In this document: in pieces, positions 36,250 to 45,426 of the stretch
Position numbering within the stretch: the first letter of the stretch is position 1
Layout of the letters: every line of letters starts with the position of its first letter
DNA from: Woeseiaceae bacterium
GTDB taxonomy: Bacteria > Pseudomonadota > Gammaproteobacteria > Steroidobacterales > Woeseiaceae
Reading direction: 5' to 3'
Length of the DNA: 64,000 nucleotides
NCBI GenBank assembly: GCA_021773135.1
Contig: JAJFKP010000051.1
Location: 248,001-312,000 of the forward strand
Made by a program: the position numbers and the translations under genes
The notes under the pieces: generated by a model
Told to the model about the DNA's origin: nothing
Database searches by the model: none
The model's input: only the letters and a program-made list of their open reading frames with translations

Positions 36250-36843
36250 GTGGACGCGATCTGGTTACTAATCGGCGCTGGCATTGTCATGGCTGCCGGG
36301 ATCTTTGTATTCCGGGACAAGGTTCGGGGCAAACCGGTGCCGAACGCGATCAAGCCCGGCAGACCCCTGCCTGAATTCACTGCCACGAATGAAAATGGTG
36401 AGGCGGTGCATTCCGGGTTGCTGCGCGAACAACCTTCGGTACTGCTCTTTGTGCGTGGATCCTGGTGTCCATTCTGCAGCAAACAGGTTGCGAACCTCAC
36501 GAAGTACTATAAGGAAATTACAGATTCCGGTGCCAGGCTAATCCTGATCACACCGAAACCACTGGAGACAACCCGCCGGGTTGCCGATTTTTTCGCTGTC
36601 GACTTCGAATTCTGGCTGGACGATTCGCTGACAATCGGTAGAAAACTGGGGCTGGTGCAAGAGGGTGGTGTACCGGGAGACAGCCGACCTGAATACGGCG
36701 TTGATACGTTGTGGCCCACGTCGTTGGTGGTGGATGCAGACGGTGTCATCCAGCATAGCGAGCTGTCGCGGTTCATCGCCGACCGACCGAATCCGGTCAA
36801 GTTACTCGCCATTGTAAAACAGCTGCAGGGACTTCCGAACTAG
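36250..36843 (+). CDS. Membrane-anchored peroxiredoxin/thioredoxin-fold protein
   Basis: 197 residues from GTG 36250, supported by AAAGGA upstream. One N-terminal helix (3-20) anchors it, with the rest probably periplasmic. The AhpC/TSA-type domain has GSWCPFC near residue 75, a CxxC in the peroxidatic position, then KQVANL. The family reduces peroxides or thiols; with the CPFC pair, a thiol-disulfide role is equally possible. It stands alone: a 287-base gap with no gene seen lies upstream, and the convergent leucine dehydrogenase gene ends 41 bases after it. Confidence 0.82.
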   Translation: MDAIWLLIGAGIVMAAGIFVFRDKVRGKPVPNAIKPGRPLPEFTATNENGEAVHSGLLREQPSVLLFVRGSWCPFCSKQVANLTKYYKEITDSGARLILITPKPLETTRRVADFFAVDFEFWLDDSLTIGRKLGLVQEGGVPGDSRPEYGVDTLWPTSLVVDADGVIQHSELSRFIADRPNPVKLLAIVKQLQGLPN

Positions 36844-36884
36844 CACTGTGCACGCGGACCAAACGAGGTATCCTCTGCGGGGCA

Positions 36885-37931
36885 CTACGCGGCGGCGATA
36901 ATTCTCCTCGCCTGAGCATCCGCGACGACATTGGTGGGCAGGTCGCTGGCTGCGGATTCCTCGAAAATCCCGGTCAGTCTCGGGCCAATGGCTGCAACCT
37001 GCTGCATTACTTCCTCATCCGTGGCGTCATGATAATACTCGCAGGCAACATTGATAATGCCGCCGCCGTTGATGACATAGTCCGGCGCATACAGAACGCC
37101 GGCATCGTGCAGTCGCTGGCCATCAGCATCAGTTTCAAGCTGATTGTTTGCACCACCGGCAACAACCGGCGCGTTCAATTGGGGAATCGATCTCGAATTC
37201 AGTATCGCGCCAAGCGCGCACGGCGCCAGTACGTCAACTTCCTGTTGCAGAATCTGCTCCAGAGACACCGGCGTCGCCGCAAACTCAGAGACTGTTCTTG
37301 AAACCCGCGAATCGTCCATATCCGCAACGAACAGATTGGCGCCGGCTTCATGCAGGAATTTACACAGGTGGTAGCCGACGTTGCCAACGCCCTGCACCGC
37401 TACCCTGAGGCCGGCGACGTCTTCGCGGCCCAGTTTTGTCTGCACAGCCGCTTCTATGCCTTTGAAGATGCCGTAGGACGTTTTCGGTGACGGGTCGCCG
37501 CCGGCCTGGCCTTCCCGTTGCACAAGCCCGGCAACATATTTCGTCTTGCGCCCGATCATCTCCATGATGGCCACACTCATGCCAACATCTTCGGCAGTCA
37601 CATAGCTGCCGCCCAGCGAATCGACAAACTCACCGTATTTTTCGTACAGCTTATCGCTTGCAACGAAATTTTCGCCGCGGATGATCACTGCCTTACCGCC
37701 ACCGAACCTGAGGCCGGCCATCGCATTCTTGTAGCTCATTCCCTGGGAAAGACGTAGTACATCGTGCAGGGCTTCAACATCGTCCGCGTAAGACCAAAGC
37801 CGCGTTCCGCCAGCGGCGGGCCCAAGCGCCGTCGAGTGAATGGCGATGATGGCTTGCAGGCCCAGGTCTGCGTCGTGGCAGAAAACGACGCGCTCGTGCG
37901 CATCGAACGCGGAATCACTAAATACGGCCAT
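36885..37931 (-). CDS. Leucine/branched-chain amino-acid dehydrogenase
   Basis: 348 residues, Glu/Leu/Phe/Val dehydrogenase family. The substrate-binding stretch GPAAGGTRLW and the catalytic-Lys region MAGLRFGGGKAVI are present, as is the NAD loop VQGVGNVGYH. The short length and GPAxGGTR form match leucine/valine dehydrogenases rather than glutamate ones. It performs reversible oxidative deamination to 2-oxo acids. Specificity between Leu, Val and Phe is not decided. The ATG is at 37931. Confidence 0.9.
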   Translation of the reverse strand: MAVFSDSAFDAHERVVFCHDADLGLQAIIAIHSTALGPAAGGTRLWSYADDVEALHDVLRLSQGMSYKNAMAGLRFGGGKAVIIRGENFVASDKLYEKYGEFVDSLGGSYVTAEDVGMSVAIMEMIGRKTKYVAGLVQREGQAGGDPSPKTSYGIFKGIEAAVQTKLGREDVAGLRVAVQGVGNVGYHLCKFLHEAGANLFVADMDDSRVSRTVSEFAATPVSLEQILQQEVDVLAPCALGAILNSRSIPQLNAPVVAGGANNQLETDADGQRLHDAGVLYAPDYVINGGGIINVACEYYHDATDEEVMQQVAAIGPRLTGIFEESAASDLPTNVVADAQARRIIAAA

Positions 37932-38062
37932 TAGGCACCCTTAAGCGGCTGTTCGCCAATTAGTTTCTGGCGGAACTTGCCGCCGTGGCGCGCGGATTCT
38001 AGCACCCATGACGCACAAGGTCATATGTCAATTCTCATCAATTGCGCGCATCGGGGCGGGCC

Positions 38063-38755
38063 TTAGAACTGCACGTTAACGGCTTTGCAGAGAAACTGCA
38101 TGTAGGGGGTCGCAGCGCGGAAAGCGGTTTCGACCTTTTGCTGAAATCGGGGACTGAGTGCGTCGTCATGCGACATACTTTTGACGGCGATAAAGTCTTT
38201 GCGCTTGATATCGTCGATCATGACGTGATCTTTGGCAAAGCCGCGCGGCGGGCGGCTCAACGATTCGCCACCAAGACTGAAATGGCGGCTGAAGGTCCTG
38301 TCATCGCGGACTCGCTCCCATTCTTCCGGCTTGTCAGAAATTCGCTCACGAATTCCGCGTAGTGCATCTGACGCCGGGCGCCACATGCCGGCGCCGAGAA
38401 ATACCTGGTCGGGGTCAATATGCACATAGTAGCCCGGTGCGTGCACGTCGCGAGCCTGTTCATGCCGGAACTGTATTCCGATATTGGTTTTGTAGGGCGT
38501 CTTGTCTTTCGAAAACCGGGTGTCACGATAGATGCGCATCAACGATCCACCCATGCGTTTCGGTATCGCTGTAAAATTCGGCGCGATCTCTGCCAGCGGG
38601 TCGTGCATCGACTGGATAAAATTAAGGGCTACGTCCAGGACCTGCTCCTCGTAGCGACTTTTGTTTTCTTTGAACCACTCACGATTGTTGTTGTTCTTGA
38701 GCTCTGCCAGGAAAGCGATCGACTCCGGTGTGAAACGTGCATAGCGAGCAGCCAT
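38063..38755 (-). CDS. DUF2461 (TIGR02453) family protein
   Basis: 230 residues from ATG 38755; the longer frame to 38848 runs into the next gene, and GGAGGA six bases before 38755 supports this start. The family's N-terminal FTPESIAFLAELKNNNNREWFKENK and the later RIYRDTRFSKDKTPYKT and GYYVHIDPDQVFLGAGMW are all present. It is a conserved cytoplasmic protein of unknown function, common in proteobacteria and actinobacteria. It follows the small gene at 38772-39152 by 16 bases. Confidence 0.85.
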   Translation of the reverse strand: MAARYARFTPESIAFLAELKNNNNREWFKENKSRYEEQVLDVALNFIQSMHDPLAEIAPNFTAIPKRMGGSLMRIYRDTRFSKDKTPYKTNIGIQFRHEQARDVHAPGYYVHIDPDQVFLGAGMWRPASDALRGIRERISDKPEEWERVRDDRTFSRHFSLGGESLSRPPRGFAKDHVMIDDIKRKDFIAVKSMSHDDALSPRFQQKVETAFRAATPYMQFLCKAVNVQF

Positions 38756-38771
38756 TAGTGTCCTCCCCGGC

Positions 38772-39152
38772 TCAGGTAAGCTCGGCATTTTTCGGGTTTG
38801 GGAACATGTCCGACTCGTCCTCATCCGCCCGCGGCGCGAGGCACTCAAAATCCTTCTCCACCAGAATCTTCAATTGGTCGCCGTCGTCCAGGTCTTGCTC
38901 CGACTCTATCGAAACTTTTTCGGATTCAGCCCACTGCTGCACGTCCAGCCGCGGAATACGGACGGTCAGCACATTGTTCGATACAAAAGCTTCCGGCTTG
39001 ACCGTGGCCGGCGAGCTTTCGAATACATACTCAAATGAATTGTTGCCGCCAAACTGGACGCGACCACGCACCAGGCCCTCGTCTCTTGCAGTGGCAACCT
39101 CAGATCGGGTTAGCCGCAATCGAATCGAATTGTCGCGAATACGAAGTTTCAA
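38772..39152 (-). CDS. Small conserved protein (DUF7009-like)
   Basis: 126 residues. It begins MKLRIRDNSIRLRLTRSEV, a pattern I associate with small DUF7009-type proteins, whose function is unknown. Acidic toward the C-terminus, with no membrane segment. It is upstream of the DUF2461 gene on the same strand and likely co-transcribed with it. Confidence 0.7.
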   Translation of the reverse strand: MKLRIRDNSIRLRLTRSEVATARDEGLVRGRVQFGGNNSFEYVFESSPATVKPEAFVSNNVLTVRIPRLDVQQWAESEKVSIESEQDLDDGDQLKILVEKDFECLAPRADEDESDMFPNPKNAELT

Positions 39153-39293
39153 CGGGGCACTCTCACTATTTTTATTACGGCCGCAATTAAATCACGGTTG
39201 CCGCAGCAAAAGTAGCGCCCGCAGTCGACGAAATTTCCGGGCAGAGATGACTTTCCTGCTATTCTGCGCCGCCCGGAAACGCGGACCGTCAAC

Positions 39294-40052
39294 TTGATAA
39301 CGGACCCCTATTTTTACCTGGTAGCGGTTCCCGCGGTCATACTATTCGGCGTTGCCAAAGGTGGCTTCGCCGGTGGACTCGGCGTAGCCGCAGTTCCGAT
39401 GATGGCTTTGGTTATTTCTCCGATCCAGGCAGCCGCGATACTGCTGCCGGTTCTCTGTGTGATGGACCTGGTCGCCCTGTGGAAATATCGAGGCCGATGG
39501 GTGTGGTCAGAACTGGTCTTGCTCATTCCCGCCTCATTGCTCGGGCTTGGCGCGGGTACGCTGCTGTTCAGCCAGATGAGTCCCGCGATAATACGACTAC
39601 TTCTTGGCGGAATCGCCATTGCTTTTACCCTGCACCACTGGTTCCAGCAACTGCTCGCAAAAAGATACGCCCAGAATCATTTTGGTCCTGTCGTTGGCAT
39701 CCTGGCTGGGGCAACGTCTGGATTCACGAGCTTCGTCGCCCACGCCGGAGGCCCTCCGCTGGGCATGTACCTGCTGCGCAGGGGGCTCGACAAGACTGCC
39801 TTTGTAGCCACCACGGCGGTTTTTTTCACGGTCGCAAACTACCTGAAGCTGATTCCGTATGCGTGGCTCGGACACCTGGATATGGGCAACCTGAAAACTT
39901 CATTTGCTCTGATGATTCTGGCGCCGCCGTCGATTCTCGCCGGATACTGGCTGCATACCCGCATTTCCGAATTACTTTTTTTCCGCTTTGTTTACGCGAG
40001 CCTGCTGGTTGTCGGCGTCAAGCTGGTTTGGGACGGTTTGAGCGGCCTATAG
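39294..40052 (+). CDS. TauE/SafE-family anion exporter
   Basis: 252 residues, about eight helices in two related halves. The first half has GVAKGGFAGGLG and the second GATSGFTSFVAHAGGPPLGMYLL, the family's repeated signatures. Relatives export sulfite, sulfoacetate or other organosulfur anions, so substrate is not fixed. The start is TTG at 39294, with GGA upstream. Its stop overlaps by 6 bases the end of the convergent octaheme gene. Confidence 0.87.
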   Translation: MITDPYFYLVAVPAVILFGVAKGGFAGGLGVAAVPMMALVISPIQAAAILLPVLCVMDLVALWKYRGRWVWSELVLLIPASLLGLGAGTLLFSQMSPAIIRLLLGGIAIAFTLHHWFQQLLAKRYAQNHFGPVVGILAGATSGFTSFVAHAGGPPLGMYLLRRGLDKTAFVATTAVFFTVANYLKLIPYAWLGHLDMGNLKTSFALMILAPPSILAGYWLHTRISELLFFRFVYASLLVVGVKLVWDGLSGL

Positions 40053-42359
40053 CGAATCCAGCAGCGTCCGCACCTGCTGAACGTCGGGATATCGTTGTGC
40101 CAGAACCGCCGCAACCTCCCGTGCAGCGGCAGAATCTCCCTGGTCTCGATACATCGTTGCCAATGCCCAATGGATATCAAAATCTGCAGGAAATCGATCT
40201 TTGACTTCCGACAACAGTTTGGTCGCCGCTTCAGGTTGTCCTAGCGAATTTAATGCAACCGCATAAACATAGGCATAGCGAGCGTTGTCCGGGCTCGCTT
40301 CAACAGCCATTCTGAGCGCTTCCAAGCCCTCATCCTGACGATTGCTGCGCACCAGAAGAAGCCCAAGTGAATGATGTAAATCGGCTGCACCCCGATCCAG
40401 CTCCAAGCCCTCACGCAGAAGCGCCTCGGCATCACCATCGCGACCTGTGCGGCGATAAAAATCCGCATAATTGATGCGCGCAAACAGGGAATCCGGCGCG
40501 ACTCGTAACGCGGTTTGATACGCCGCTTCCGCCGCGGCCACATTGCCGGCATCGGCATACAGGCTTCCCAGGTTCGCGTGCGCCTCCGGTCGTTCCGCAA
40601 TGGCCATCAGCGCCTCCACAAGTTCGATCTCCGCTGCTGCGAAAGCGCGCTGGAATCCGGGCGCCAACAAAGACCGGAACGGCGATACCTGCCTGACAGC
40701 TTCGATGCGAACGGCCCGTAACGAATCGGCAAGTAGCGGGCCTGCCCACTCAGCCCGAGCCTCCGGCGGGAGTCCCGGTAAAGCGCGTAAAGCCCCTATT
40801 CTGACGAATGGGTCACCGTTGCCAAGCCCGGTCCGAATAGCGGCGGCGACCTCTTGAGATACCGGTGACTGCAACGCCGCGAGTGCCGTGCCTCTGGCGA
40901 TGCCGGGATGAGTGCTATCGCCGATAACCTCCAGGAGTTGCGCATTGGCGTCTGGCTCACCAATCCGTGCGGCGTGTATCGAGTATCCGTAATGAGTACG
41001 GTCGGTGCCTCCGTACCAGTCGGTCACGACAGCGACTGCCCAATCGGCGCCCTGATCGCTATGGCACTGATTGCAGGCATTCGGGGCGCCCGTTTGCAGC
41101 GCAAGGTCGGGGCGCGGCACTCGAAAACTATGGTCGCGTCGACCATCGACCACCATATAGTCGCGCGAGGTCATATGACAATCAACGCAACCGACCGCGT
41201 CGACAGCATGGCGATGATGTTTCGTATTCGAAAATTTTTGCGGAAGATGGCAGGTCGCACAGATTGCGTTGGGGTCGGCTCCGGTGTGCAGATCGCCGCT
41301 GTGCGGATTGTGGCAGTCGCTGCAACTGACACCCGCCTGGTACATGCGACTCTGCAAAAACGATCCGTATACATACACCTCTTCACGAATCTGCCCGTCC
41401 GGAAAATACAGGCCGTCGTCGAGCAATACGGGCGCGTGCGTATCGAGCAGCGAATGACCGAACTCATAGTCTGCAGCGATTACGCTACGCCGCGCATGGC
41501 AGCGGCCACATGCTTCCGGTTGTTGCGGCACCTGCATACGCAGCTCACTGCGTGCGGCAATGCCGGTTGCAGGATCCATGACCCAGACTGCGCGGCCCGC
41601 ATCGTCGAGATTGACGGGCAAACCATACTGGCGATCAAACTCCTTGACTGCCGCCTGTGCGACATGCACCGAAGCCGGGCCATGACAACTCTCGCAACCT
41701 ACGTTGATTTCAAACCAGTTCGTGTCAAATGTATTGCTGGCCACGTCATAGTTCTTGGTGAGGTTCGTCGAATGACACTCGGCGCACATAAAATTCCAGT
41801 TTTGTTCACGACCGGTCCAGTGCAGTTCATCGCCACTCTCGATCGGCTCATCCGGATAGATGTGATACCAGCGCTGTCCGCCGGCCGGCGCAGGTCGGGA
41901 ATCCCATGCAAGCGGCAACGTTTGCAGCCGCCCGTCCGGGAATTCGATCAGGTATTGCTGTAACGGCTCGATGCCAAAGGTATAGGAGACCAGGAACTCC
42001 TCCATGTCGCCAGCGGCATTGTCTGTCGCGACAAAAAAATCGTTGCCACGGCTGAAAAACCGGCTCGTCGTGTTGAAATGTGTAAATTCAACGCCGGAAA
42101 AATCACCGAGTACCGTGTCCGGCGTCGCGTGCTGCATTGCGAGCGCGTGATGCGATCCCTGCCACAATGCGTATTCTTCCTGGTGGCAGCCGCGGCACGA
42201 TTCGGACCCCTGATATGCGGCCTGTGCATCCGACAGGGTCGGCACGGATTGTTTTGCCGGAGAACAGGCTGCGAACAGAAAGGCAGTGCACAGAATAAAT
42301 TGGCGCAAGGAGGTTCCCGCAATATCTGATCCAAATATCGCGAATTTGGCGAACCGCAT
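40047..42359 (-). CDS. Octaheme c-type cytochrome with C-terminal HEAT/TPR region
   Basis: 770 residues from ATG 42359, which has AAAGGAAG upstream and opens a lipoprotein-like signal (LFAAC). Eight CxxCH heme sites are visible: CRGCH, CAECH, CESCH, CGRCH, CSDCH, CATCH, CVDCH and CNQCH. After about residue 480 it changes to HEAT-like then TPR repeats (AEAAYQTALRVAPDSLFARINYADFY). Periplasmic, probably anchored to the outer membrane. Multiheme cytochromes of this kind carry electrons or reduce nitrogen/sulfur oxides; the reaction here is not assigned. The TPR part suggests a docking partner. Confidence 0.88.
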   Translation of the reverse strand: MRFAKFAIFGSDIAGTSLRQFILCTAFLFAACSPAKQSVPTLSDAQAAYQGSESCRGCHQEEYALWQGSHHALAMQHATPDTVLGDFSGVEFTHFNTTSRFFSRGNDFFVATDNAAGDMEEFLVSYTFGIEPLQQYLIEFPDGRLQTLPLAWDSRPAPAGGQRWYHIYPDEPIESGDELHWTGREQNWNFMCAECHSTNLTKNYDVASNTFDTNWFEINVGCESCHGPASVHVAQAAVKEFDRQYGLPVNLDDAGRAVWVMDPATGIAARSELRMQVPQQPEACGRCHARRSVIAADYEFGHSLLDTHAPVLLDDGLYFPDGQIREEVYVYGSFLQSRMYQAGVSCSDCHNPHSGDLHTGADPNAICATCHLPQKFSNTKHHRHAVDAVGCVDCHMTSRDYMVVDGRRDHSFRVPRPDLALQTGAPNACNQCHSDQGADWAVAVVTDWYGGTDRTHYGYSIHAARIGEPDANAQLLEVIGDSTHPGIARGTALAALQSPVSQEVAAAIRTGLGNGDPFVRIGALRALPGLPPEARAEWAGPLLADSLRAVRIEAVRQVSPFRSLLAPGFQRAFAAAEIELVEALMAIAERPEAHANLGSLYADAGNVAAAEAAYQTALRVAPDSLFARINYADFYRRTGRDGDAEALLREGLELDRGAADLHHSLGLLLVRSNRQDEGLEALRMAVEASPDNARYAYVYAVALNSLGQPEAATKLLSEVKDRFPADFDIHWALATMYRDQGDSAAAREVAAVLAQRYPDVQQVRTLLDSL

Positions 42360-42470
42360 TTTGTTGCTTCCTTTCAATAATCTCCGCAGAGACACAATGC
42401 AGTTGCCCTTTGCAGTTTCTGGTTGTGACCCGCTTTGCGCTGGTCGTCGTCGAACTGCCCTAATCAATGA

Positions 42471-42683
42471 CTATTCGGCGATTACGTTTTCCGCCTGCGG
42501 GCCTTTCTGGCCCTGGGTCACTTCCATGGAAACTTTCTGCCCCTCTTTGAGAGTCTTAAAGCCTTCCATTTGAATCGTGCTGTGATGAACAAATACATCC
42601 TGCCCACCTTCACGCTCGATAAAGCCAAATCCCTTGTCGTCATTGAACCATTTTACGGTTCCCGTAACTCTTTCCCCTGACAT
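42471..42683 (-). CDS. CspA-family cold-shock protein
   Basis: 70 residues, single S1-like cold-shock domain with RNP1 KGFGFIE and RNP2 DVFVHH. It binds single-stranded RNA/DNA and melts mRNA structure. A 250-base leader to the next gene start upstream (42684-42933) may contain a long untranslated region; I see no certain cold box there. It stands between the octaheme gene and the YeiH exporter, all on the minus strand. Confidence 0.95.
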   Translation of the reverse strand: MSGERVTGTVKWFNDDKGFGFIEREGGQDVFVHHSTIQMEGFKTLKEGQKVSMEVTQGQKGPQAENVIAE

Positions 42684-42933
42684 ATCTACCTCTTAAGAAA
42701 AACTCGCCAGTAGCAACCAGCGCTAATCGGACACGCATGAAGCGAAGCCACAAATAGTCTACTCGCAAATAAGTTGTGAGGCCCATTTTTAGCGCTTGGC
42801 AAATCGCGCCTGCATGCGAAATGCCCTAGCTAAAATACCTAAATGCGTGAATTTTCGATGTCTTTTCGGATCGCAAGACGAATCTCGCCGAAATTTCATG
42901 GGCCTGATGGGCGCGCTTCGTGCGCTGAAAGTG

Positions 42934-44040
42934 CTATAAGCCAACCGCTGAAATCAGCGGTTTGGCGAACAGTGAAATCAATACCAGGCTGACGCCACCA
43001 ATGAGCAAAGCCGCAAACAGGCCGAGGATAAACGGGCGCGCGCCGATTTGCCGGATGCCGGAGAACATCGACGTCAGGCCAACGGCCGCCATTGCCAACA
43101 GCAGGCACGCTTCCGCAGCATCACGAACAAACCTGACAAGATCCGCCCACTGATCCTGATCAAGAACCCCAAACGCTTTGTCGCCATAATCTCCGACGGT
43201 GCGAAGCGCCGACATCACGGCGAACCCGATGATGAACCACGGAATCAGTGTCCACCAACGGCCGGTTGGGGCATCTTCGGTGCCGCGATTTGATCCATAC
43301 AAAATTCCGACCAGTGGAATAACGGCAATCATGCACAGGTTTCTGACCAGTTTGGTGACCGTTGCGATATCGAGCGCAACCGGGGCGTTGTATTGTGCTT
43401 CGTACATCAGGCCTGCACCCGCAACCTGCGCCGTCTCATGAATTGACGTACCCAGAAACAGGCCTGCCAGCGCTGGCTCATCTGCAAACAGGTAGTAACC
43501 GAGAATCGGATAAAAGAACATCGCCGCCAGGCCGAACACCGTGATGCAGGCGATTGAATAACTGACCTCTGATTCGTTCGCTTTGATCAGCGGCGCGGTT
43601 GCAACGATTGCGGTCGCACCGCAGATACTGGTGCCAACCGCAATCAGGCCGCTCAGTTGGCGCGACAAATTCATCGAGCGTCCAAGGAAGCCGACGACCG
43701 TCAGTCCGATGCCAATCGCGGCGACAACGAACGGCAGCGCAACGAGTGTAAACCGACCCGCACCGAGGAGGCTCAGGCGTATGCCGAGCAACATAATGCC
43801 GATGCGAAGGATGGTTGATGTGCAAAACTTGAGACCCGGATTCAGACCGATTGGCAATTTGAAAATGTTGGCGACCAGCATGCCGAGGATAATCGCCATC
43901 ATGATCGCGCTCACCGGGCTTCTAGCAAAACCGAGCACTGATTCGCCAAACCACTCGGCAACATATCCGGCCGCGAATGAAATCAGGACCGCGAGGCCGA
44001 TGCCGGCCCACCAGAGGGGGCTTCTGAAACTGTTAGTCAC
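42934..44040 (-). CDS. yeiH: YeiH-family (UPF0324) putative anion exporter
   Basis: 368 residues, about ten helices. Family motifs: GLNPGLKFCTSTILRIGIMLLGIRLS in the first half, SICGATAIVATAP, and GTSIHETAQVAGAG. The family is annotated as putative sulfate or sulfonate exporter, with little direct proof. It ends with an extra helix after a short linker. It follows the FMN dehydrogenase gene on the minus strand after 17 bases, so co-transcription is likely. Confidence 0.9.
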   Translation of the reverse strand: MTNSFRSPLWWAGIGLAVLISFAAGYVAEWFGESVLGFARSPVSAIMMAIILGMLVANIFKLPIGLNPGLKFCTSTILRIGIMLLGIRLSLLGAGRFTLVALPFVVAAIGIGLTVVGFLGRSMNLSRQLSGLIAVGTSICGATAIVATAPLIKANESEVSYSIACITVFGLAAMFFYPILGYYLFADEPALAGLFLGTSIHETAQVAGAGLMYEAQYNAPVALDIATVTKLVRNLCMIAVIPLVGILYGSNRGTEDAPTGRWWTLIPWFIIGFAVMSALRTVGDYGDKAFGVLDQDQWADLVRFVRDAAEACLLLAMAAVGLTSMFSGIRQIGARPFILGLFAALLIGGVSLVLISLFAKPLISAVGL

Positions 44041-44057
44041 TTGGTTTTAATCCGGGT

Positions 44058-45245
44058 TTATGCTGGCTTCTTTGAGGATTTCTGGATGTATTTCGGGCCC
44101 AGTTTCTGCACCGAATTACAGCCGACCAGCGCCATGCTACGTTCGACCTCAGACCGAAGCAATCCCAGCGCATGTTCGACCCCGCGCTGGCCGCCGGCGG
44201 CCAGCCCGAACAGGTATCCGCGTCCGATGCTGCAGGCCGTAGCGCCAAGAGCGAGGGCCTTGATGACGTGCGTGCCGCGGCGAATACCGCCATCGCAAAT
44301 GATCTCCAGCCGATCCCCCAGTTCGTCCGCGATCGGCGCAATACAGTCTACTGGCGCAGGTGCCGTTTCGAGCTGGCGGCCGCCGTGATTCGACAGCATT
44401 ACAGCGGTCGCGCCTGAGTCCGCAGCCTTCCGCGCATCGGCCGCAGTTTGTATGCCCTTCACGACCAGGGGTCCGTCCCAGAGTTCGGCCAGCCATTCGA
44501 CATCTTTCCATGTAATCGAGCGATCAAACTGGCTGTTAATGTACTCCATCACGCCATCCCCAATCTCGGTGGACGCGCTTGCGCTGTTGATGACGTTCAC
44601 CATATCGAAATTGGGCTTCATGATGGCTCTGATTGACCATGGCAAATGCCTCGCGTAGCTCAGCACGCTGCGCAGATTGAATTTCGGCGGTATACCAAAT
44701 CCCGTAACGAGATCGCGCTCCCGATTCCCTGCCACCGGTGTATCGACTGTCAGGCAAAGAGCCGCGTAATTCTGTTCTTTGCAGCGCTTTATAAAGTCTC
44801 GTGAAATGGCGCGGTCCTTGAACATATAAACCTGGTACATCTTCGGGCCAGGAGACACCGCTGCAATGTCTTCTATTGAAGTTGTTCCGAGGGTGGAGAG
44901 ACTGTAGATCGTCTCGAAATCATGGGCTGCACGAACAACCGCGGGCTCAGCCTCATGATGAAAGATTCGCGAGGCGCCGGTAGGCGCGAGGAATACCGGC
45001 CAGCCAATCCGTTGGCCGAGCACCGTGGTTTCCGTATTGATGCGACTGACATCGGATAGCTGGCTTGGCAGCAGCTCATAGTCATTGAAGGCGTCCGTGT
45101 TGCGACTGAGCGTAAACTCATCGTCCGCTCCGCCGTCCAGGTAATTGAATATCGGCCACGGCAGGTTCCGCTTTGCGAGAACACGCAGATCAGTGACGTT
45201 GTGACAATCACCAAGCCGACGAATGGTCGATTTTCTACGCTGCAT
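44058..45245 (-). CDS. FMN-dependent alpha-hydroxy-acid dehydrogenase (LldD-like)
   Basis: 395 residues, TIM barrel. The flavin and substrate residues lie in NYLDGGADDE, VYMFKDR, the catalytic His of LSNHGGRQL, and the phosphate site CDGGIRRGTHV/IGRGYLFGLAAGG. The family includes L-lactate dehydrogenase (quinone) and glycolate/mandelate oxidases. The sequence fits an LldD-type membrane dehydrogenase, but specificity is not proven. It is the first of a probable two-gene unit with yeiH and is divergent from the heme-copper gene at 45427 across a 181-base gap. Confidence 0.88.
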   Translation of the reverse strand: MQRRKSTIRRLGDCHNVTDLRVLAKRNLPWPIFNYLDGGADDEFTLSRNTDAFNDYELLPSQLSDVSRINTETTVLGQRIGWPVFLAPTGASRIFHHEAEPAVVRAAHDFETIYSLSTLGTTSIEDIAAVSPGPKMYQVYMFKDRAISRDFIKRCKEQNYAALCLTVDTPVAGNRERDLVTGFGIPPKFNLRSVLSYARHLPWSIRAIMKPNFDMVNVINSASASTEIGDGVMEYINSQFDRSITWKDVEWLAELWDGPLVVKGIQTAADARKAADSGATAVMLSNHGGRQLETAPAPVDCIAPIADELGDRLEIICDGGIRRGTHVIKALALGATACSIGRGYLFGLAAGGQRGVEHALGLLRSEVERSMALVGCNSVQKLGPKYIQKSSKKPA

Positions 45246-45426
45246 GCGAATTCATTATTATGTCGTTCCGAGCTTGGCTGGCACCGGTAGAGAATAACAT
45301 CGGAAAGTGCACCAGACCGCGGTCGAAATCAATCCAGATTCGTTAACAACCAGCGAATGCCATCGATTGGCAACATCGGCGCATGAATGTGTTGACCCAT
45401 TCCCGGCGGCAGACTAAGTTGCCGAC

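Noticed and set aside
40908-41963. 351-codon + strand frame opposite the octaheme cytochrome
   Set aside because: The minus strand has eight heme motifs, so the + frame is a shadow.
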